A stretch of DNA of 64,000 nt from Mytilus californianus (Eukaryota; Mollusca; Bivalvia; Mytilida; Mytilidae), in contig NW_026262690.1 of the NCBI RefSeq assembly GCF_021869535.1, positions 10,279,501 through 10,343,500 of the forward strand, in the 5' to 3' direction. The position numbers were made by a program, and so were the translations under genes. Shown piece after piece: positions 35,226 to 47,740 of this stretch; position 1 is the stretch's first letter, and every line of letters begins with the position of its first letter. Under the pieces are notes generated by a model. That model had not been told where the DNA came from, searched no databases, and worked only from the letters and a program-made list of their open reading frames with translations.

Positions 35226-36765
35226 TCTATGCATATTTTTTACTCTTTTCTCTCTTTCTTTCTTTGAACCCACTTCTTTGTGTTTGTAATGTGTATGGTT
35301 ATATAAATAATATGAAAAAATACCTAGAAAAAAAATGAAACACATGTAATAATATGACCATGGCATGTCAGTCTGACAGCCCTTTTTCATAAACACTCAA
35401 GAGACATGATTTTTAATTCACATTAAGTAATTTTGACTTGCCTTAAAGTATACGAGTTTCCTTTTTTATAAACACTGCCTTTTGTCCTTGTCGTTTTGGA
35501 GTAGACAGAAACACGTGTACAATTTTGCCCCCTTTTTAAAAGAAAGATACATTTCTATCTAGATGTCTACTCATTCTTCAATGAAATGACAATTAAAGGA
35601 TATAATAATTTAAAACAAACTTAACTTATATAAAAGCAATATCCATCTTTTAAACGTGTGTTTATTTGGTAAGACACTCATGACAAGGTGCCCGATCAGT
35701 TGGTGATCACATAGTGTGGAGTGATGTACAAGCTCAACCTTGACGTTGATGAATCGATCTAGCCAATCATATTCCGCGTAGTTCGGTAAATGACGTCATA
35801 TTTGATTTCGATGCAGACACTGATATTCATTGACATTTTTTTTGCTTAATCCTACCTGCGTTGGAAATTTTCATTGCTACTAAACATAAATGCACTGACA
35901 TATAACATTCTAAGCCATATGAATAGAATGAAACCAAAACCACATTTGAAAAAATCTGGACTACTCTTAAACCAATGTATAATAATAAAGTTATTCTCAA
36001 AATGTCCTTCTGATGCAATTTTTGTAAAATGTCTGTATATCTATATGAAATATAAATTCCATGTATGCATTTCCTTTGACAATTTCATTGGTATGTGTAA
36101 TAAAATAGCTTTATTCTATATTTTGGAACAAAATCATTGTTAGACTAAACTAAACTTTTATAACACAAATAATGTAGGGTTGAAAACAACTGTTTATCCC
36201 AAGTATTAAATTACCTTGCATCATCTTTTATATTAAGACCAGGCATCAATTTCCTGTCTTTACGGAAGGGAAGACTGTTTGTGTACATTTAATGCATATT
36301 CACTCGACAAAACGTGATCACACTCGACAAAGAACAATCACATCACTTGAAAAAAACACAATCCCGGCTTGACACTATACCTACTGTACAATTCCTTTAT
36401 CTTTAAATAATGAAATCTGTACGGTGAATTTCGTAAAATATGTGTAAAGCAAAACCCTTAGTAAATAGTAACCCTCTTCAAAATAAGACATCCGTTTATA
36501 GTTCATTTCGTAAATGTTACTAGATTTCAAAATGACAGGTATCATTTCCGTACAACATAATGTAAACAATATCGCCAATTTCATATAAAATTTAAACTTT
36601 ATTCCGACAGTTATTCCTTTCTTGTTTATTGGTGCTTGGATTCTGTGATTTACACTGCATAGTACCTTTCAATTGTTTAGCAGTACAATGTTTTTTTATT
36701 ATACTATCCTTTTATATTTGTTTACCTGTCCTTGTGAAAAGTTCATGATAGTAATAAAGATATAT
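35226..36765. other. Gene-free stretch
   Basis: No frame over 89 codons and none recognised. No repeat family identified. Confidence 0.45.
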
Positions 36766-36769
36766 GCCT

Positions 36770-36812
36770 TTACGCGTTTGGCGTACAAAATTATAAGCCT
36801 GGTATCTTAGGG
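36770..36812 (+). repeat. 3' remnant of the hammerhead-like mussel repeat
   Basis: 'TTTACGCGTTTGGCGTACAA' followed by 'AATTATAAGCCTGGTATCTT' matches the segment directly after the GAAA box of the full copies (GCGTCTGGCGTACAAAATT). The CTGATGAG box is absent. Confidence 0.6.
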
Positions 36813-36897
36813 TTTTTATTCCTTATCAAATGTATCCATTTGTCAAAGATATGTTTCTTTAATTCTGATTTTCTTTCTCTCTTTTAATGAATACTCT

Positions 36898-37224
36898 GGA
36901 GACCGCTTACTATCTGTATTACATGCAAGGTTGCAAAACCATTGTAGCACTCTTCAATCTGATTTGTTTAATGCAAACTTAGTACAAGATGCCAATTGTT
37001 TATGTGGCTTTATCAATGAAGATGCTAAACATTATTTATTATATTGTAACAATTTTTCATCACAAAGGCTTATAGTGATAAATGAAATCAATGTTTTTGC
37101 TGTCAATATTACAATTGAGTTATTGCTCTCTGGTGATGAGTCTTTGAGTTCTGACGAAAATGGTAGTGTTTTTCTATCTGTACAAAAGTATATAAAAAGT
37201 ACCAAACGTTTTTCTCAACTTTGA
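36898..37224 (+). pseudogene. C-terminal fragment of a non-LTR retrotransposon ORF2 (LINE-C)
   Basis: Reads 'GDRLLSVLHARLQNHCSTLQ SDLFNANLVQDANCLCGFIN EDAKHYLLYC' and ends 'VQKYIKSTKRFSQL' then TGA. The C-x-C-x8-H-x4-C arrangement and the preceding 'LHARLQNHCS..DLF' block are the typical C-terminus of a mollusc LINE family different from LINE-A and LINE-B. The upstream RT is missing, consistent with 5' truncation. Confidence 0.8.
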
Positions 37225-37880
37225 CAACCTTATTCTGTAACAGATCTTACTTGAACATGATCAAGATATGCTCTTAGGGATACGATAATCGAATGATCTT
37301 TATGATTGACTATTGTATTCTGAAACGTTTCAATGGATTTAATACTAAAACAAAATTTATACTTACAATTACGTGTAGATTATTCCGTTTTTCATATTAA
37401 TCCGTAACAAGAAAAGCGACGTAATATGTATAACTATGAGTGTGTAATTTACATTTAAACCAATTCACACACATGACTTGTCATGTACACTAACATATTT
37501 TATTTAACACAGCTCGGTGTGTTTGTATTTATTTATTCTGAAAAAAGACGCACTCGATTAGTTATATTAAGTGGAAAATATCCATTGATTCGATTCTTCA
37601 AATTTATATGTAATCTATTTTTATATCTTCATGCTAAAATAATAATTGGTTAAAGTCAGATATATGTAATGTTCATTCATGTGTATATTTATGTATGTAT
37701 TGGAGAAGACGTTACTAAGTTGAAAAACTTGTGTTTTATCCATTTGTCATTTTTGAACAATAAAATATGTTTAAACTAATGAATCTATTCAAGATAAGTG
37801 TTCAAAGATGGATATCTTATAAGAGCCAATATAAGTCCCCTAAAATAACAAAAAACAGTAAAATTAATAAAGACGTCGAA
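37225..37880. other. Gene-free stretch, probable LINE-C 3' flank
   Basis: AT-rich with no frame of note. It may include the 3' UTR of LINE-C, but no A-rich tail can be placed with confidence. Confidence 0.4.
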
Positions 37881-37884
37881 AGTA

Positions 37885-38098
37885 TACTGTTCAAAAAAAG
37901 AAACGCATAGCTCGGATGAATTTTTCAAAATGCAAAATATATATATTCTACAAGGTAAAATGAAAAGGTCAATCGCATCTTTGAATTTTTCCAGGTAAGT
38001 TTTAAACTTTAAATGCCCGTTCTTTTGATTTGACTCTCTGCCACATGAAATTTGCGACTCGCTTAACTCCATAATGCGTTTCTTTTTTTCGCAGAGTA
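37885..38098. mobile_element. 214-bp MITE with TA target duplication
   Basis: Left end TACTGTTC followed by AAAAAAAGAAACGCAT, and the reverse complement of the right end is TACTCTGCG followed by AAAAAAAGAAACGCAT, giving ~25-bp terminal inverted repeats with a few mismatches. TA dinucleotides at 37,883-37,884 and 38,099-38,100 flank it. Size, TIRs and TA duplication fit a non-autonomous Tc1/mariner-type element. The 95-codon minus-strand frame through it is incidental. Confidence 0.85.
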
Positions 38099-38524
38099 TA
38101 TGTTAATCCTACTGTTTAAGGCACCTGATTCACAGGGTTATATAATCCGGATAACTTTAGTTGCAAAAGATTCAATTATGAGGTCATCAACCTGTCAAAA
38201 CTGACCAAAACTTGCCTTTTACACTTAACACACACAAAGATATTTTCCACACATTAACTTCTTTGTAAAATACTCCCTATTGCAAAAATGTTTAGTGTAA
38301 AGTCTTGCCTTATATCTGAATATTAATTAAAAGATCTGAAAATGACGTTTATTTTGCAATTTTGCACTAGATTCAAGAATTCTGATGCTTTGATGCATAT
38401 ATTATGTTCGACAAAATTCAAAACTATAAATATACAAATACATTTTGTCGATACATTTATTGTTGGCATTGCACTAGTCATGTCTTCTTTGACTGTCCAT
38501 GACGTTAAAATACTAAATCCCTGG

Positions 38525-39462
38525 GATGTGTTTTAGTTGATTTTAGTCTCTGATGCATGACTTTTTATTATTAATTGTTTTGACTTTTAACTAGCTGTCA
38601 GTAACTGCGAGTACTCTCAAATCGTACTTTCTTGTTAATTTGACATGTTGATACTAATTGTATTGCTTTTTTGTTATTTAATGTTATTCAGGGTTATGTT
38701 TGGTCTATATACCAGCTTTGATAAGTGTTTGATATTACTATAAATTTTCACTTCGTACTATGAACATCAAAATTATTTATTTTGTAAAAATATTTCCTTT
38801 CTCTATTGGAACTTTACACGTATACCTAACAACAAAATTATTTTCATTTACCTGTGTTTAAAGTTATTGCAAATGGCTGATATTTTTGTTCGAGCATATT
38901 GTTTTTCTTTATGTGTTTAACATTTCATACCGATATAACATGTTACTTTTATTATTCTTTCCTTAGTTTATTTATTTTGTATTTACATTGTATCATAGGT
39001 CAAATTTATTTGTTCAGTGTATGTTCAATGGTGTTAATATGTCCTTTGATTGAGTTAAGCTATTTCAGTTGATATTTTATAGTGTGTCTTTCTATGTTGT
39101 GATGTTACACTATTGTTTCAGAAAAAGGGTGAAGGTTTGGTACCATTAAAACGTTTAAACCCGCTGCATTTGTTTGCACCTGTCCTAAGTCAGGAATCTG
39201 ATGTTCAGTAGTTGTCGTTTGTTGATGTGGTTCATCAAGTGTTTCTCGTTTCTCGTTTTTTATATAGATTAGACCGTTGGTTTTCCCGTTTGAATGGTTT
39301 TACACTAGTAATTTTTGGGGCCCTTTATAGCTTACTGTTCGGTGTGAGCCAAGGCTCCGTGTTGAAGACCGTACTGTGACCTATAATGGTTTACTTTTAT
39401 AAATTTTGACTTGGATGGAGAGTTGTCTCATTGGCACTCATACCACATCTTCTTATATATCT
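38525..39462 (+). repeat. PLE-2/3 family 3' tail, long copy
   Basis: Starts with 'CTAGCTGTCAGTAACTGCGA GTACTC', the equivalent of 15,310-15,345 in PLE-3, and continues through 'CCTGTCCTAAGTCAGGAATC TGATGTTCAG', 'TATAGATTAGACCGTTGG' and the end block 'GTTGAAGACCGTACTGTGAC' / 'GTTGTCTCATTGGCACTCAT' to 39,462. No RT sequence precedes it, so a 5'-truncated insertion is likely. Confidence 0.75.
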
Positions 39463-39689
39463 ACATGTTTAAAGAACATCTAAAGAGTACGTATTATTTT
39501 GTAGATTAAAAATACTTTTTGATTTTTGAATTTTATCGTACCTTTTCCTTTAGTCCATGTACAGTTTATTTGAGAACAAAAACGATAAATAGTGAACAGT
39601 TGTTTACTGATTTTCAAATCTCATTAATTGATGAAGAATTCTAAAACAAGGTATCATGGGAAAGCGAATGAACTTCAAATTGCGTCGAC

Positions 39690-40095
39690 AAGGTGAGCGG
39701 CTCGTACTTTGCATGCATCACTCGCCAAGCGAATCTACACTCAGTCATAATGTCACGATCAGGAACAGGACAGTGAGTTGAGACCCAGATATATTGTTTT
39801 GCTCAAACAATTCGTGATGATGACCAAAAACCTTATGTAGTGCCGATTTCAAACAGTCTTCCTTGATCTGTTGAAGCTGTTTTTGTGTGAGCATACCCCT
39901 GATAATTAAGTCCGCATAACATTATCGAGCACCAGTGTAACGTTTCAATTTAGATTTGTAAACGCCATACGATGGAGAAGATGGTAAGTTACTGCTGAGA
40001 AAGGGGAAGTTGATAACTGGAAAGTTGAAATTATCACGTTTTCATAGATTCTAGTTTGAAGTCGTTCATTTGTGTCAATATCGATGAAAGGATGA
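39690..40095 (-). pseudogene. PLE-5: fragment of a Penelope-like reverse transcriptase (C-terminal)
   Basis: On the minus strand: 'HPFIDIDTNERLQTRIYE' (about 40,095-40,040), then a frame-shifted match to the 'FNFPVINFPFLSS..SPSYGVY' block, then 'GMLTQKQLQQIKEDCLKSAL HKVFGHHHELFEQNN' (about 39,890-39,790). This is the post-palm region of a PLE family related to but distinct from PLE-1. Stops interrupt it. Confidence 0.55.
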
Positions 40096-41160
40096 AGATA
40101 CCTTATATCGTTTTTTTTTCGCAGTTTGATAACAAAATGGGCAGTTTAATTTTCACTGTGTATAATTTTCGCTATATGGGAAAATGCAAGCCAAACAATC
40201 ACCGTATTGTATTGTTAAACGATATATACAACAAAAACTTGATTAACGGACAGATAATCGATCACAAATAAATACGTGTACTACAAACAAAAATTACAAA
40301 TAATTTGGAGATCTTTCAATACCCGTTTAAATAAAGTGCGTTGCAGCATGCTAAAATTTATCATTTTTGTGTTGGTATAACAGAGCATTTTGACAGCATA
40401 TTTGTTCAAATATCCGTTTGAATGTAATTGATTTTAATTCTATTTTTACATTATGTGCAAAATGTTTGGGTTATGACAACAATTTAATAGATCGTCGCTA
40501 ATGATCATTGTTCAACATGTCACTGATTGCTGTGTTGTCAAATGGTATGACATGTATGACTAGCCAATTAAATTATTATAAAATCTTAATTAATTATGCA
40601 CACTCTTGTGATCTGCTGATCAACACAAAAGACTAATTTTATATATAATGTAATTTCACCCTTAGGATTAAATGAGTTAGCTATCAATTTTGTGTAAACT
40701 CAATATTTAACAGTTTATGTTTGAGACGTTCAAGCAGCATTAAATCTTGGAATAGGCAGGGAAACTTACGCGGGATCAAATTTTCGGGTTGCTTTAGGTG
40801 CCGCGAACAAAGCGAAAATTAAACACATGAAAAAAAAAGCCACGATGTACGATATGATAGAGACCTTCTAGTTTCGGTAGTTTGCTTATCTCAAATTCAC
40901 TGGAATATATGAGATACAAGCACTCACTAAATTATGGTTTATTAAGTGAAAGGGCTTAATCTATATATCTGAAATTGAAATAAAACAACTTTGCAACATG
41001 ATTTTTCTTTATGTCCCTGAGAAGTTTTTATATGTATCATCTTCTGTGTATTTGTTTTTGGAATTATTACGGTTTTCAGAAAATTAGATGTTTCATTACC
41101 TAAAACAATTAATTTGTATCCACAATCCCACAATTTGGCAGAAAAACTTTCTAATTTTTA
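40096..41160. other. Unrecognised stretch between two PLE fragments
   Basis: It could be the decayed central RT of a single element joining PLE-5 and PLE-4, since order and strand agree, but no RT motif is readable. Frames at 40,056-40,271 and 40,942-41,133 are unassigned. Confidence 0.4.
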
Positions 41161-41164
41161 AAAA

Positions 41165-41930
41165 TTGAAATCGCGTTGACACAGCTGGTAGAATACACCT
41201 CCTCGCAATACTTCTAAAGGCCACCATGTGAAAGACTGGTGGTAAGAACTTTAAAAAGATGTTCAGTCAAACATCCTGACAACTCGGCTGTATATATTCA
41301 TAAGGATTGTTTTAACTTTAGGTATGCAGTATAAAGGCGGGAGTTTTTCAAGATCCTTTATTATGTTGAGGACAGATTTGTGATTTTCTAAGATCACATT
41401 TTTCGTCAATGATGCATATGCATGTGGGATTCCCAGTTTTAATTTGAATTCCGAGTTCTTTTTTCAGACATTCCAAATACTGACTTATGCATAAAAGAAT
41501 CAATATTGAAAGATGCCTTGCCTGCTGGAAAGACAAAATAGTTGTCGTGAAAAGGGAAGATAAAGCATCCCCAACCATGGGCGTCTATAAATGATAGGAA
41601 ACTCTGTGTGCTCTTGGACGTCGAAGAGTTTAAAAGCGCTTCTGAATGCATAACCGAATTGGGTCCATTTAAATGGCGTGTTCAATTTTAGTTCATCTTG
41701 CTCGATCTTCTCACATTTTCTGGCATAGGTCTCAACTGCATCCATCAGTAGCCTGTTCTCATTCCAGTAGAAATGCTAGGGAAGTCGATGTTTAGGATAT
41801 TTTGCTAACAACAGTTTAAGTTTTTTATTGTTAACGATCCCGAGGTCTCAGTAATAATATGACCAGCGGGACTATATCTGACTGAGGACGTTGAACAATA
41901 GCAATCTGATGGCTTGCATTTTACATCCTT
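41165..41930 (-). pseudogene. PLE-4: fragment of a Penelope-like element (N-terminal to finger region)
   Basis: On the minus strand: 'DCYCSTSSVRYSPAGHIITE' (about 41,915-41,850), 'MDAVETYARKCEKIEQDELK' (41,745-41,690), a diverged 'VVPADKAS'-like block read as 'FPAGKASFNI', 'LECLKKELGIQIKTGNPT' (about 41,485-41,430), 'KLPPLYCIPK' (41,345-41,315) and 'KYCEEVYSTSCVN' (about 41,210-41,175). The order equals that of PLE-1. At least four frameshifts. Confidence 0.75.
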
Positions 41931-44240
41931 TAGCGTAATTAGTTATCCATGATAATTTATGCAATAACAGCCATATAGATTCAATCGATGTACCATTTGT
42001 ACTTAGAAAGAATATATGCAACAAATAAGCAAAAGTAATTTTTAAACATTTGTGTAAAAATAGAATCTGGCAAACAAAGATTACTGCCGTCCTTCAATAG
42101 TCTTTCACAATTATAAAATCCCGAAAATATTAAGTAAATGAGGAGGTATGATCAGAGTCATTAGGTGACCATGAAATTGAAAAGAAAATAGTAAAGCTTT
42201 TCTTTCCTTTCAAAATTATGTTGATTATACTGATAAATAAAAAGGTTATACAAATTAGACACTTTAATTCTGAAAAGTAAAATTGTGATAACACTATAAA
42301 CGTTTTAAACAATTTAAATGAATGACTGATTAATCAATGATGAATAATTGATTGAATGTACATTAGCCAAAATGGCTGTTTTACCTGTAGTTTTTGTTCA
42401 AATTCGTTATGAGCCAAGCAATTATTCAAATATATAGTTTACCCGCATTAACATCTTTGTCAGTAAAGCCTATGTTCTTAGTAAGGATTGATAACAAGAT
42501 CTCAGATTGGGGATATTTTAGCCGATTTTTCAGTGTTGCGTGAAATGCCAATAGTTAAAATCTTTAGATCAAGCATAACCTGATATATTTAGGATTTAGA
42601 TATATACAAATATCATCGTGCAATATGTATTTTTTTAAATGATGTTGTGAAGTTCCTAAAGCAGATACATCACCTGCTCCGATGTTTTCGATGAGTAATC
42701 GGTTAAGCAAATAACAATTACTAATAACAATGTAGAAAATAAATGCATGTACAATTTTTTCCATGAGTAATTTTATTTTGCATATTTAATGTTTTAATAA
42801 ACAATCTAAAATAAGGAATAAAACACGATTTGCAAATAATGACGGAAAAAGTAAAGAACATTTTATCATATTGCAAGGGTTCAATGACACAATGAATCAA
42901 ATAAATAAAAATTAAAAAAACATGTAAAGCCAACTAGAGCTATGCATACTGTCTTCAGTAATGGAAAAATGTGCCTACAAACTTCAAAATCTAATTTGCA
43001 ACTTTTCTAAATGGTGCTATTGCTGAAATTCTTTTCTCTATTCGCATACGAATATGTTACAATACACTTAAATTTAATAACACAGATTTTAAACACACCT
43101 TTGTGCTATAATTTGCTTACCATAACTATAATGGATCTAGGCATATTTAATGATTTTTAGTGCTGATATATGGCTACGGAAAGAGCTGTTAAACAGTAAA
43201 CAAAAGTGTTTTGTTTACATAATGTATAGACAGGCCTTTATTGAAGTTGATTAACAGGTACTTGAAATAAGCCAGCTATGATCAATGTGAAAATATTCCT
43301 TACCACACAAGGTAAATTGGACATGATGATAAAAAAGATAGAAATCTAAAAATAAAAGGAAAATAATGATGTATTTTCTCTCATTAATATTCTAGTGTAT
43401 ATAGTATAAGTAAGCATTAAGCATTTAAATAAATTACATATGTGTGTAAACATTTTTTGTAGGCGAAGCAATTAAAATATTTAGCTCAATGTGAGTATTA
43501 TGTTATTCTTGTATACGTACATAATTTTGAAAGATTGTTCAATTTAACTGAAATGAGAGAGATACTTAGTTGGAAATCCAAAAGCATTTATCGAAGAAAA
43601 ACGTCCTTACAAACAATCCGTTTGAAGTTCTGGATGAGATTGACCTGAAAAGAGTTTTTTTAAACAGTTTTCCTTTGTTCCTTATGTTAAAGCTAAGTTA
43701 TCCTTTCGATAGGTTTATGAAGTCCATCCTGATATGATTGACCGGTATGAAATAGCTGTGTCATAAATGACAACGAATAAGTTCGAATTGTCGTAGCCAT
43801 AACGCCGTCCTTTTTTCAGTCGTGAATTATATATCAAAATGTTTCAATACACAATTTGCAAGTGCTTTTTGTCTTAATTCTTAAACAGCAATTTATCCCA
43901 GACAGACCCCGATGAAATTTGTAGGTTGAAAGTGTAGACTCGATGGGTTGTTACACAGCACCTGATTTATTGTGATATGAAGATGATAGACCTTTAATTT
44001 TCAACTGTTTTTGTATTTCGTAAAGGATGATAATACTAACCATCCACTCACTTCAATATAACTTTATGTTATACGCCTATAGATATATATTTATATATTT
44101 CACAATTATATTATAGTTTTTCTCTATTTGATAAACTAAGGTTGTACAGAGTAAACATTATCACTACATAAACTTGGTCTGTAATTTAGTCCAATGTTTG
44201 TTCTGTAGAAAATTTTGTATTTCACTTATGCTTCCGTGTC
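41931..44240. other. Gene-free stretch
   Basis: No recognised frame. The longest are 60-70 codons, AT-rich, minus strand. No repeat family identified. Confidence 0.5.
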
Positions 44241-44243
44241 ACC

Positions 44244-44296
44244 ATGGCAACATCGCCTGCACTGAGTAAAACTCGTAGACTACAAGGCAGTCTGAG
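44244..44296 (+). CDS. Possible first coding exon of an unidentified host gene
   Basis: An ATG in a strong start context (GTCACCATGG) opens 'MATSPALSKTRRLQGSL' and, after two bases of the next codon, reaches a splice-donor-like CTGAG|GTATAC at 44,296/44,297. Local GC content is clearly higher than in the surrounding DNA. The frame would continue in another exon in phase 2. I do not recognise the protein and cannot see the second exon, a promoter or a transcript, so this is only a candidate. It is the single place in the window that looks like a host exon rather than transposon sequence. Confidence 0.25.
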
Positions 44297-44299
44297 GTA

Positions 44300-45300
44300 T
44301 ACAAATATAGCTTCCATTAATTGAGAAAGGTTTTTACTTGTCTGTGTCAACTTGGTAAATAACACAACAGATGATATATTGTCGCATAAAGATTGTCAAC
44401 CTTGCAGATCATTATTTGTTTGTGTGTTGTTGTAAATTGGAGGTTTTCTATACAATTTGCCATTTAAAATTTTTCTAAAACGATTTAGGCAGAAAACATC
44501 CTTTGCTCCATTTGTTAGATTTTAAATACGGGTACCAGTATATAATATAGTTAATATAATGAACTACTTAGCAAGTGACTTGTATTATTCATATACCGAA
44601 ACAATTATTTCTTGTTTCATGGAACTACAGTAAAATTTTAATATTACTAAACATTGAATTCTGACGTGTATATCTAGGTTAGTGAGTTTTATTTCACCTT
44701 GTAATTGAACCGTTGGACGTTGTTATAACTAAGATGAGAATTTAATATGTGTTAGGTATAAGTATTAAGGCTTAAACGTCTTGTAATTGTTGCAGAACTT
44801 CCGAAATAGCCTTATTTTGATAATACGTAATTAATATCGAGTTAAGCTAAGGCATTACCCTAAAATATGTATTTTGCAAATATCATCATGTGTTTACAAA
44901 TCCGTTGGTTTATGATTTTGCTCATCGTAGCGCCGATCGGAATTGTTATGAACTTCTGTTCAATGAAAATAGAACTATGTGATAGTAATGCAATATTGTA
45001 TTGAAATATATTAATAGTAATATCTAAAAGTTGTTTAAGATTATAATAAATGCATTGTGTTTTCAAAAACATCCTTAAATGCAACCAAAAGCTTCTTAAC
45101 TGTAGGAACCAATTATTCACGGAAACGTCAGATTTCAAACAAACAGACGTACTCTTTTTTAACACGATTGTTGATAAAAAAGTCCCTATTCCCGGTCAAC
45201 AGGTAAACAGATATTGAAGACGTTCAATGAAAAATTAACTAATCCTGTACAAAAAGCATATACAATTGAAAACAAATTTTTCAGAGAACAATCGAAGGTC
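44300..45300. other. Gene-free stretch
   Basis: A 101-codon minus-strand frame at 44,860-45,165 has no recognised domain. It contains 'FIEQKFITIPIGATMSKI', which weakly recalls the PLE 'IPMGTNCA' motif, but the flanks do not support this. Confidence 0.4.
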
Positions 45301-45309
45301 TTTTAACCC

Positions 45310-45835
45310 CAATACTCATATTTTGTTAGGACAGATGTTCAATTCCGGTCTTGAATATCAATTTTGGTGTTTAACTTACATTGATTTCAAAAATATATGG
45401 TTTCTATATACTTTGCAAAAAATGAAAAAAAATAAGTAGGTACTTACGGTTTAAAAAAAAAATCACTTCTGGTTTCCTTGGAACCTTACTTCAATATATT
45501 AAATAAATATAAAGTTCTAGTAACTTTTACGTGAAAATAATGCCAAAAAATGGCTTCTCCCGGTTTACAAAAGGTCACTTCCGATAAACTTTCATCAAGG
45601 TCATACATCTGCAACCCAATGGAAAAAGACCCTATGACTCTACCATGTACCAAAAACAAGTAACAGAAAAATCAAAAATCAAGAACGTTAAAGTTTGACC
45701 TTGACATCAATTTCAAGGTCATAAATTAAGGACTTCAAATCAATATGGTTAATGAGTTATATCAACATACAGCTAATTTTAAATCTAAAAGGGGAAAAAA
45801 CTCCCGTTAAATCTCAACGCGACCTTTCAATCAAA
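45310..45835 (-). repeat. Diverged copy of the 1.3-2.4 kb repeat family
   Basis: Minus-strand reading gives 'GACCTTGATGAAAG', 'GGAAGTGACCTTTTGTAAAC CGGGAGAAGCCA' and 'TTGACCTTGAAATTG' blocks resembling the GGAAGTGACC / AAACCGGAAGTAGC units at 1.95-2.45 kb. Order is only partly preserved. Confidence 0.4.
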
Positions 45836-46239
45836 AAGTATGTGTTATGACATGTCACAACTTACAATTTAGTACAAATATTTTGTCGATATCTTATAAG
45901 GTTTCTAAGGAGCTTTGACTTACTTAAAAGTATGAGATTTTTTTCACATGCAGTTTTAAATGTGTAAAGAACAGAAACCCTTCCAAAACTGCAGTTAAAT
46001 AGTGCATCTAGTGCTTACTCAGATTTCATTCTTCAAAGAGATGAGAGGTAATTTTAATTAAGGAACTTTAGAACAAATAAATAAATGAAACACATTAAAA
46101 AAATTAGCGGCGAATTGCAAAATATTCAGTGACAAGTATTTCAATCTATTAATTTTTTTACAAGCAGTTTAAATTCAAATCAAGGTATTGAATGGTTGTG
46201 ATAGTTGTGTCTTTTTTGTAACAACTTTTTAATGCTGCA

Positions 46240-46535
46240 CACGGTGACATTGTTTTAAAACTGATCCTGTGACTTATAGCAGTCTTTATGATTGTATCAA
46301 CGTTTGAAAGTTAAGACAATTTTAAAGGGTTGCTTGAAGCCAGCATATTATAACTGCAATAACCTTTTCGGCGTTCAGACAATTTATCTATGACTGTTTC
46401 AACGTTTTTAGAGTTGGGACAGTTGTAAATTAACTGACACAATTTTCAAATAGTTGTAGCAGTCCTATTGTTACTGTGCCAACTATTAGAAGCAATGTTG
46501 CAGTTGATAAAAATGTTTCCGGTATGGACAGTTTT
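46240..46535 (+). repeat. Degenerate ~60-bp tandem repeat (GTTTCAACGTTTTAGAGTTGGGACAGTTGTAA-like)
   Basis: 'GTATCAACGTTTGAAAGTTA AGACAATTTTAAA', 'GTTTCAACGTTTTTAGAGTT GGGACAGTTGTAAA' and 'GTGCCAACTATTAGAAGCAA TGTTGCAGTTGATAAA' recur at intervals of 55-120 bp. Strongly diverged. Confidence 0.45.
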
Positions 46536-46591
46536 TTTTTACAGTAATGAATGTTCTTCTTCTTTGGACTTTCTTTGTCCTTTGTAACTTT

Positions 46592-46680
46592 TTTTGATTC
46601 GAGCATCACTGATGAGTCTTTTGTACACGAAACGCGCGTCTGGCGTACAAAATGTTTATCCTGGTATTTATGATGCGTTT
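46592..46680 (+). repeat. Hammerhead-like mussel repeat copy with intact core boxes
   Basis: CTGATGAG (46,609-46,616), a TCTTTTGTACA helix II loop, CGAAAC and CGCGCGTCTGGCGTA follow in order, then 'CAAAATGTTTATCCTGGTAT'. Both conserved boxes and the CGC..GCG helix III are intact. Helix II carries one changed pair relative to the 1,251 copy (TCT..ACA rather than TCT..AGA). Confidence 0.7.
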
Positions 46681-46799
46681 ATCATCAAAGTCCCTTGGTA
46701 TCTCTTCCCTTTATTTTTAATGCATTTACCATTGAAGCTAGCCAATCCATATATAATAAGTTCAGGATTCAATGTTTTTAACAACCAAGAGTAGTAGAT

Positions 46800-47735
46800 T
46801 CCGAGTCAGTTTAAAATAATTTAAACTGATCGATTTATCATAGAAATTACTCAGCCTTGAAACATCTCAATTAAAACTATTGAAACAAAAAAAAACAGTT
46901 TGAAAACAATGATTTAATTAGTATAGTAGTACAAAATACACATTTGACAAGAATTGTTAAGAGCATGACATTTAAGAAAGGCAAGACAGATTTAAATTGA
47001 TACCGTTACAAACGAAGGTAATTGTAATATTTGTATTTGCTAAGTTTTTGGAAGTCGCTAAACGTTCTTATTATTTCTTACAATCTTATGTTTATATCAA
47101 ATATGTTTTGTTGATCTTTGTGAGGTTGCACATTAACGTGAAATTAAACGGCTTAGAATTAATGTAGTAAAATTGAGTTATTCAACATGCCAATTCATTT
47201 TGTTTTTCAAGACATTTCACATTTCCCTATTGTTTTATGAATACACAGAGAAATATTTCGATTTATGTTTTCATATTCAATTGCTGTAACATTTATTGAT
47301 TAATGATGTACACATATGTGTTTGCTTTTCGGACAATATGATTGGTTTGATGAACATCTTCCTGTCTGGTTTATCAAGTTCAGTTTTCCTGTTTTGTAAC
47401 TGTTTTTAATATTTATCTACAATATGAAATATCACGTGTATTTTGTTGTGTCAATTTAGACGTTTATTCATATCGAGTGTTTTCCTCAATAAAATGTGTA
47501 ATTAATTTTGCTTCAAAAATAATATAAACACTGGATACATTTTGTGAGTCCGAAGCAATTTATTTGATTTCCCTTCGACAGAAATGTTCACACCAAAACA
47601 TTTGAAAGCTGGGATGCGTAAATACGCTGTAAAGTTAGGAGCTATATGAACATTAAATAACCTAAAGAGATTAGTAAAATGCGTCTAAGGTCAAATTTGC
47701 CTGAGGGATTTGGAACCTTTGTTTCCAAACAATAT
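46800..47735. other. Gene-free stretch
   Basis: AT-rich, no open frame of interest and no repeat recognised. Confidence 0.5.
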
Positions 47736-47740
47736 CATAA

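Noticed and set aside
40096..41160. Joining PLE-4 and PLE-5 into one element
   Set aside because: Strand and order agree, but no RT core could be read between them and the families may differ, so they are kept separate.
44860..45165. 'FITIPIGATMSKI' as a Penelope-like GTNCA motif
   Set aside because: The flanking residues do not match the family, and no upstream or downstream RT block was found.
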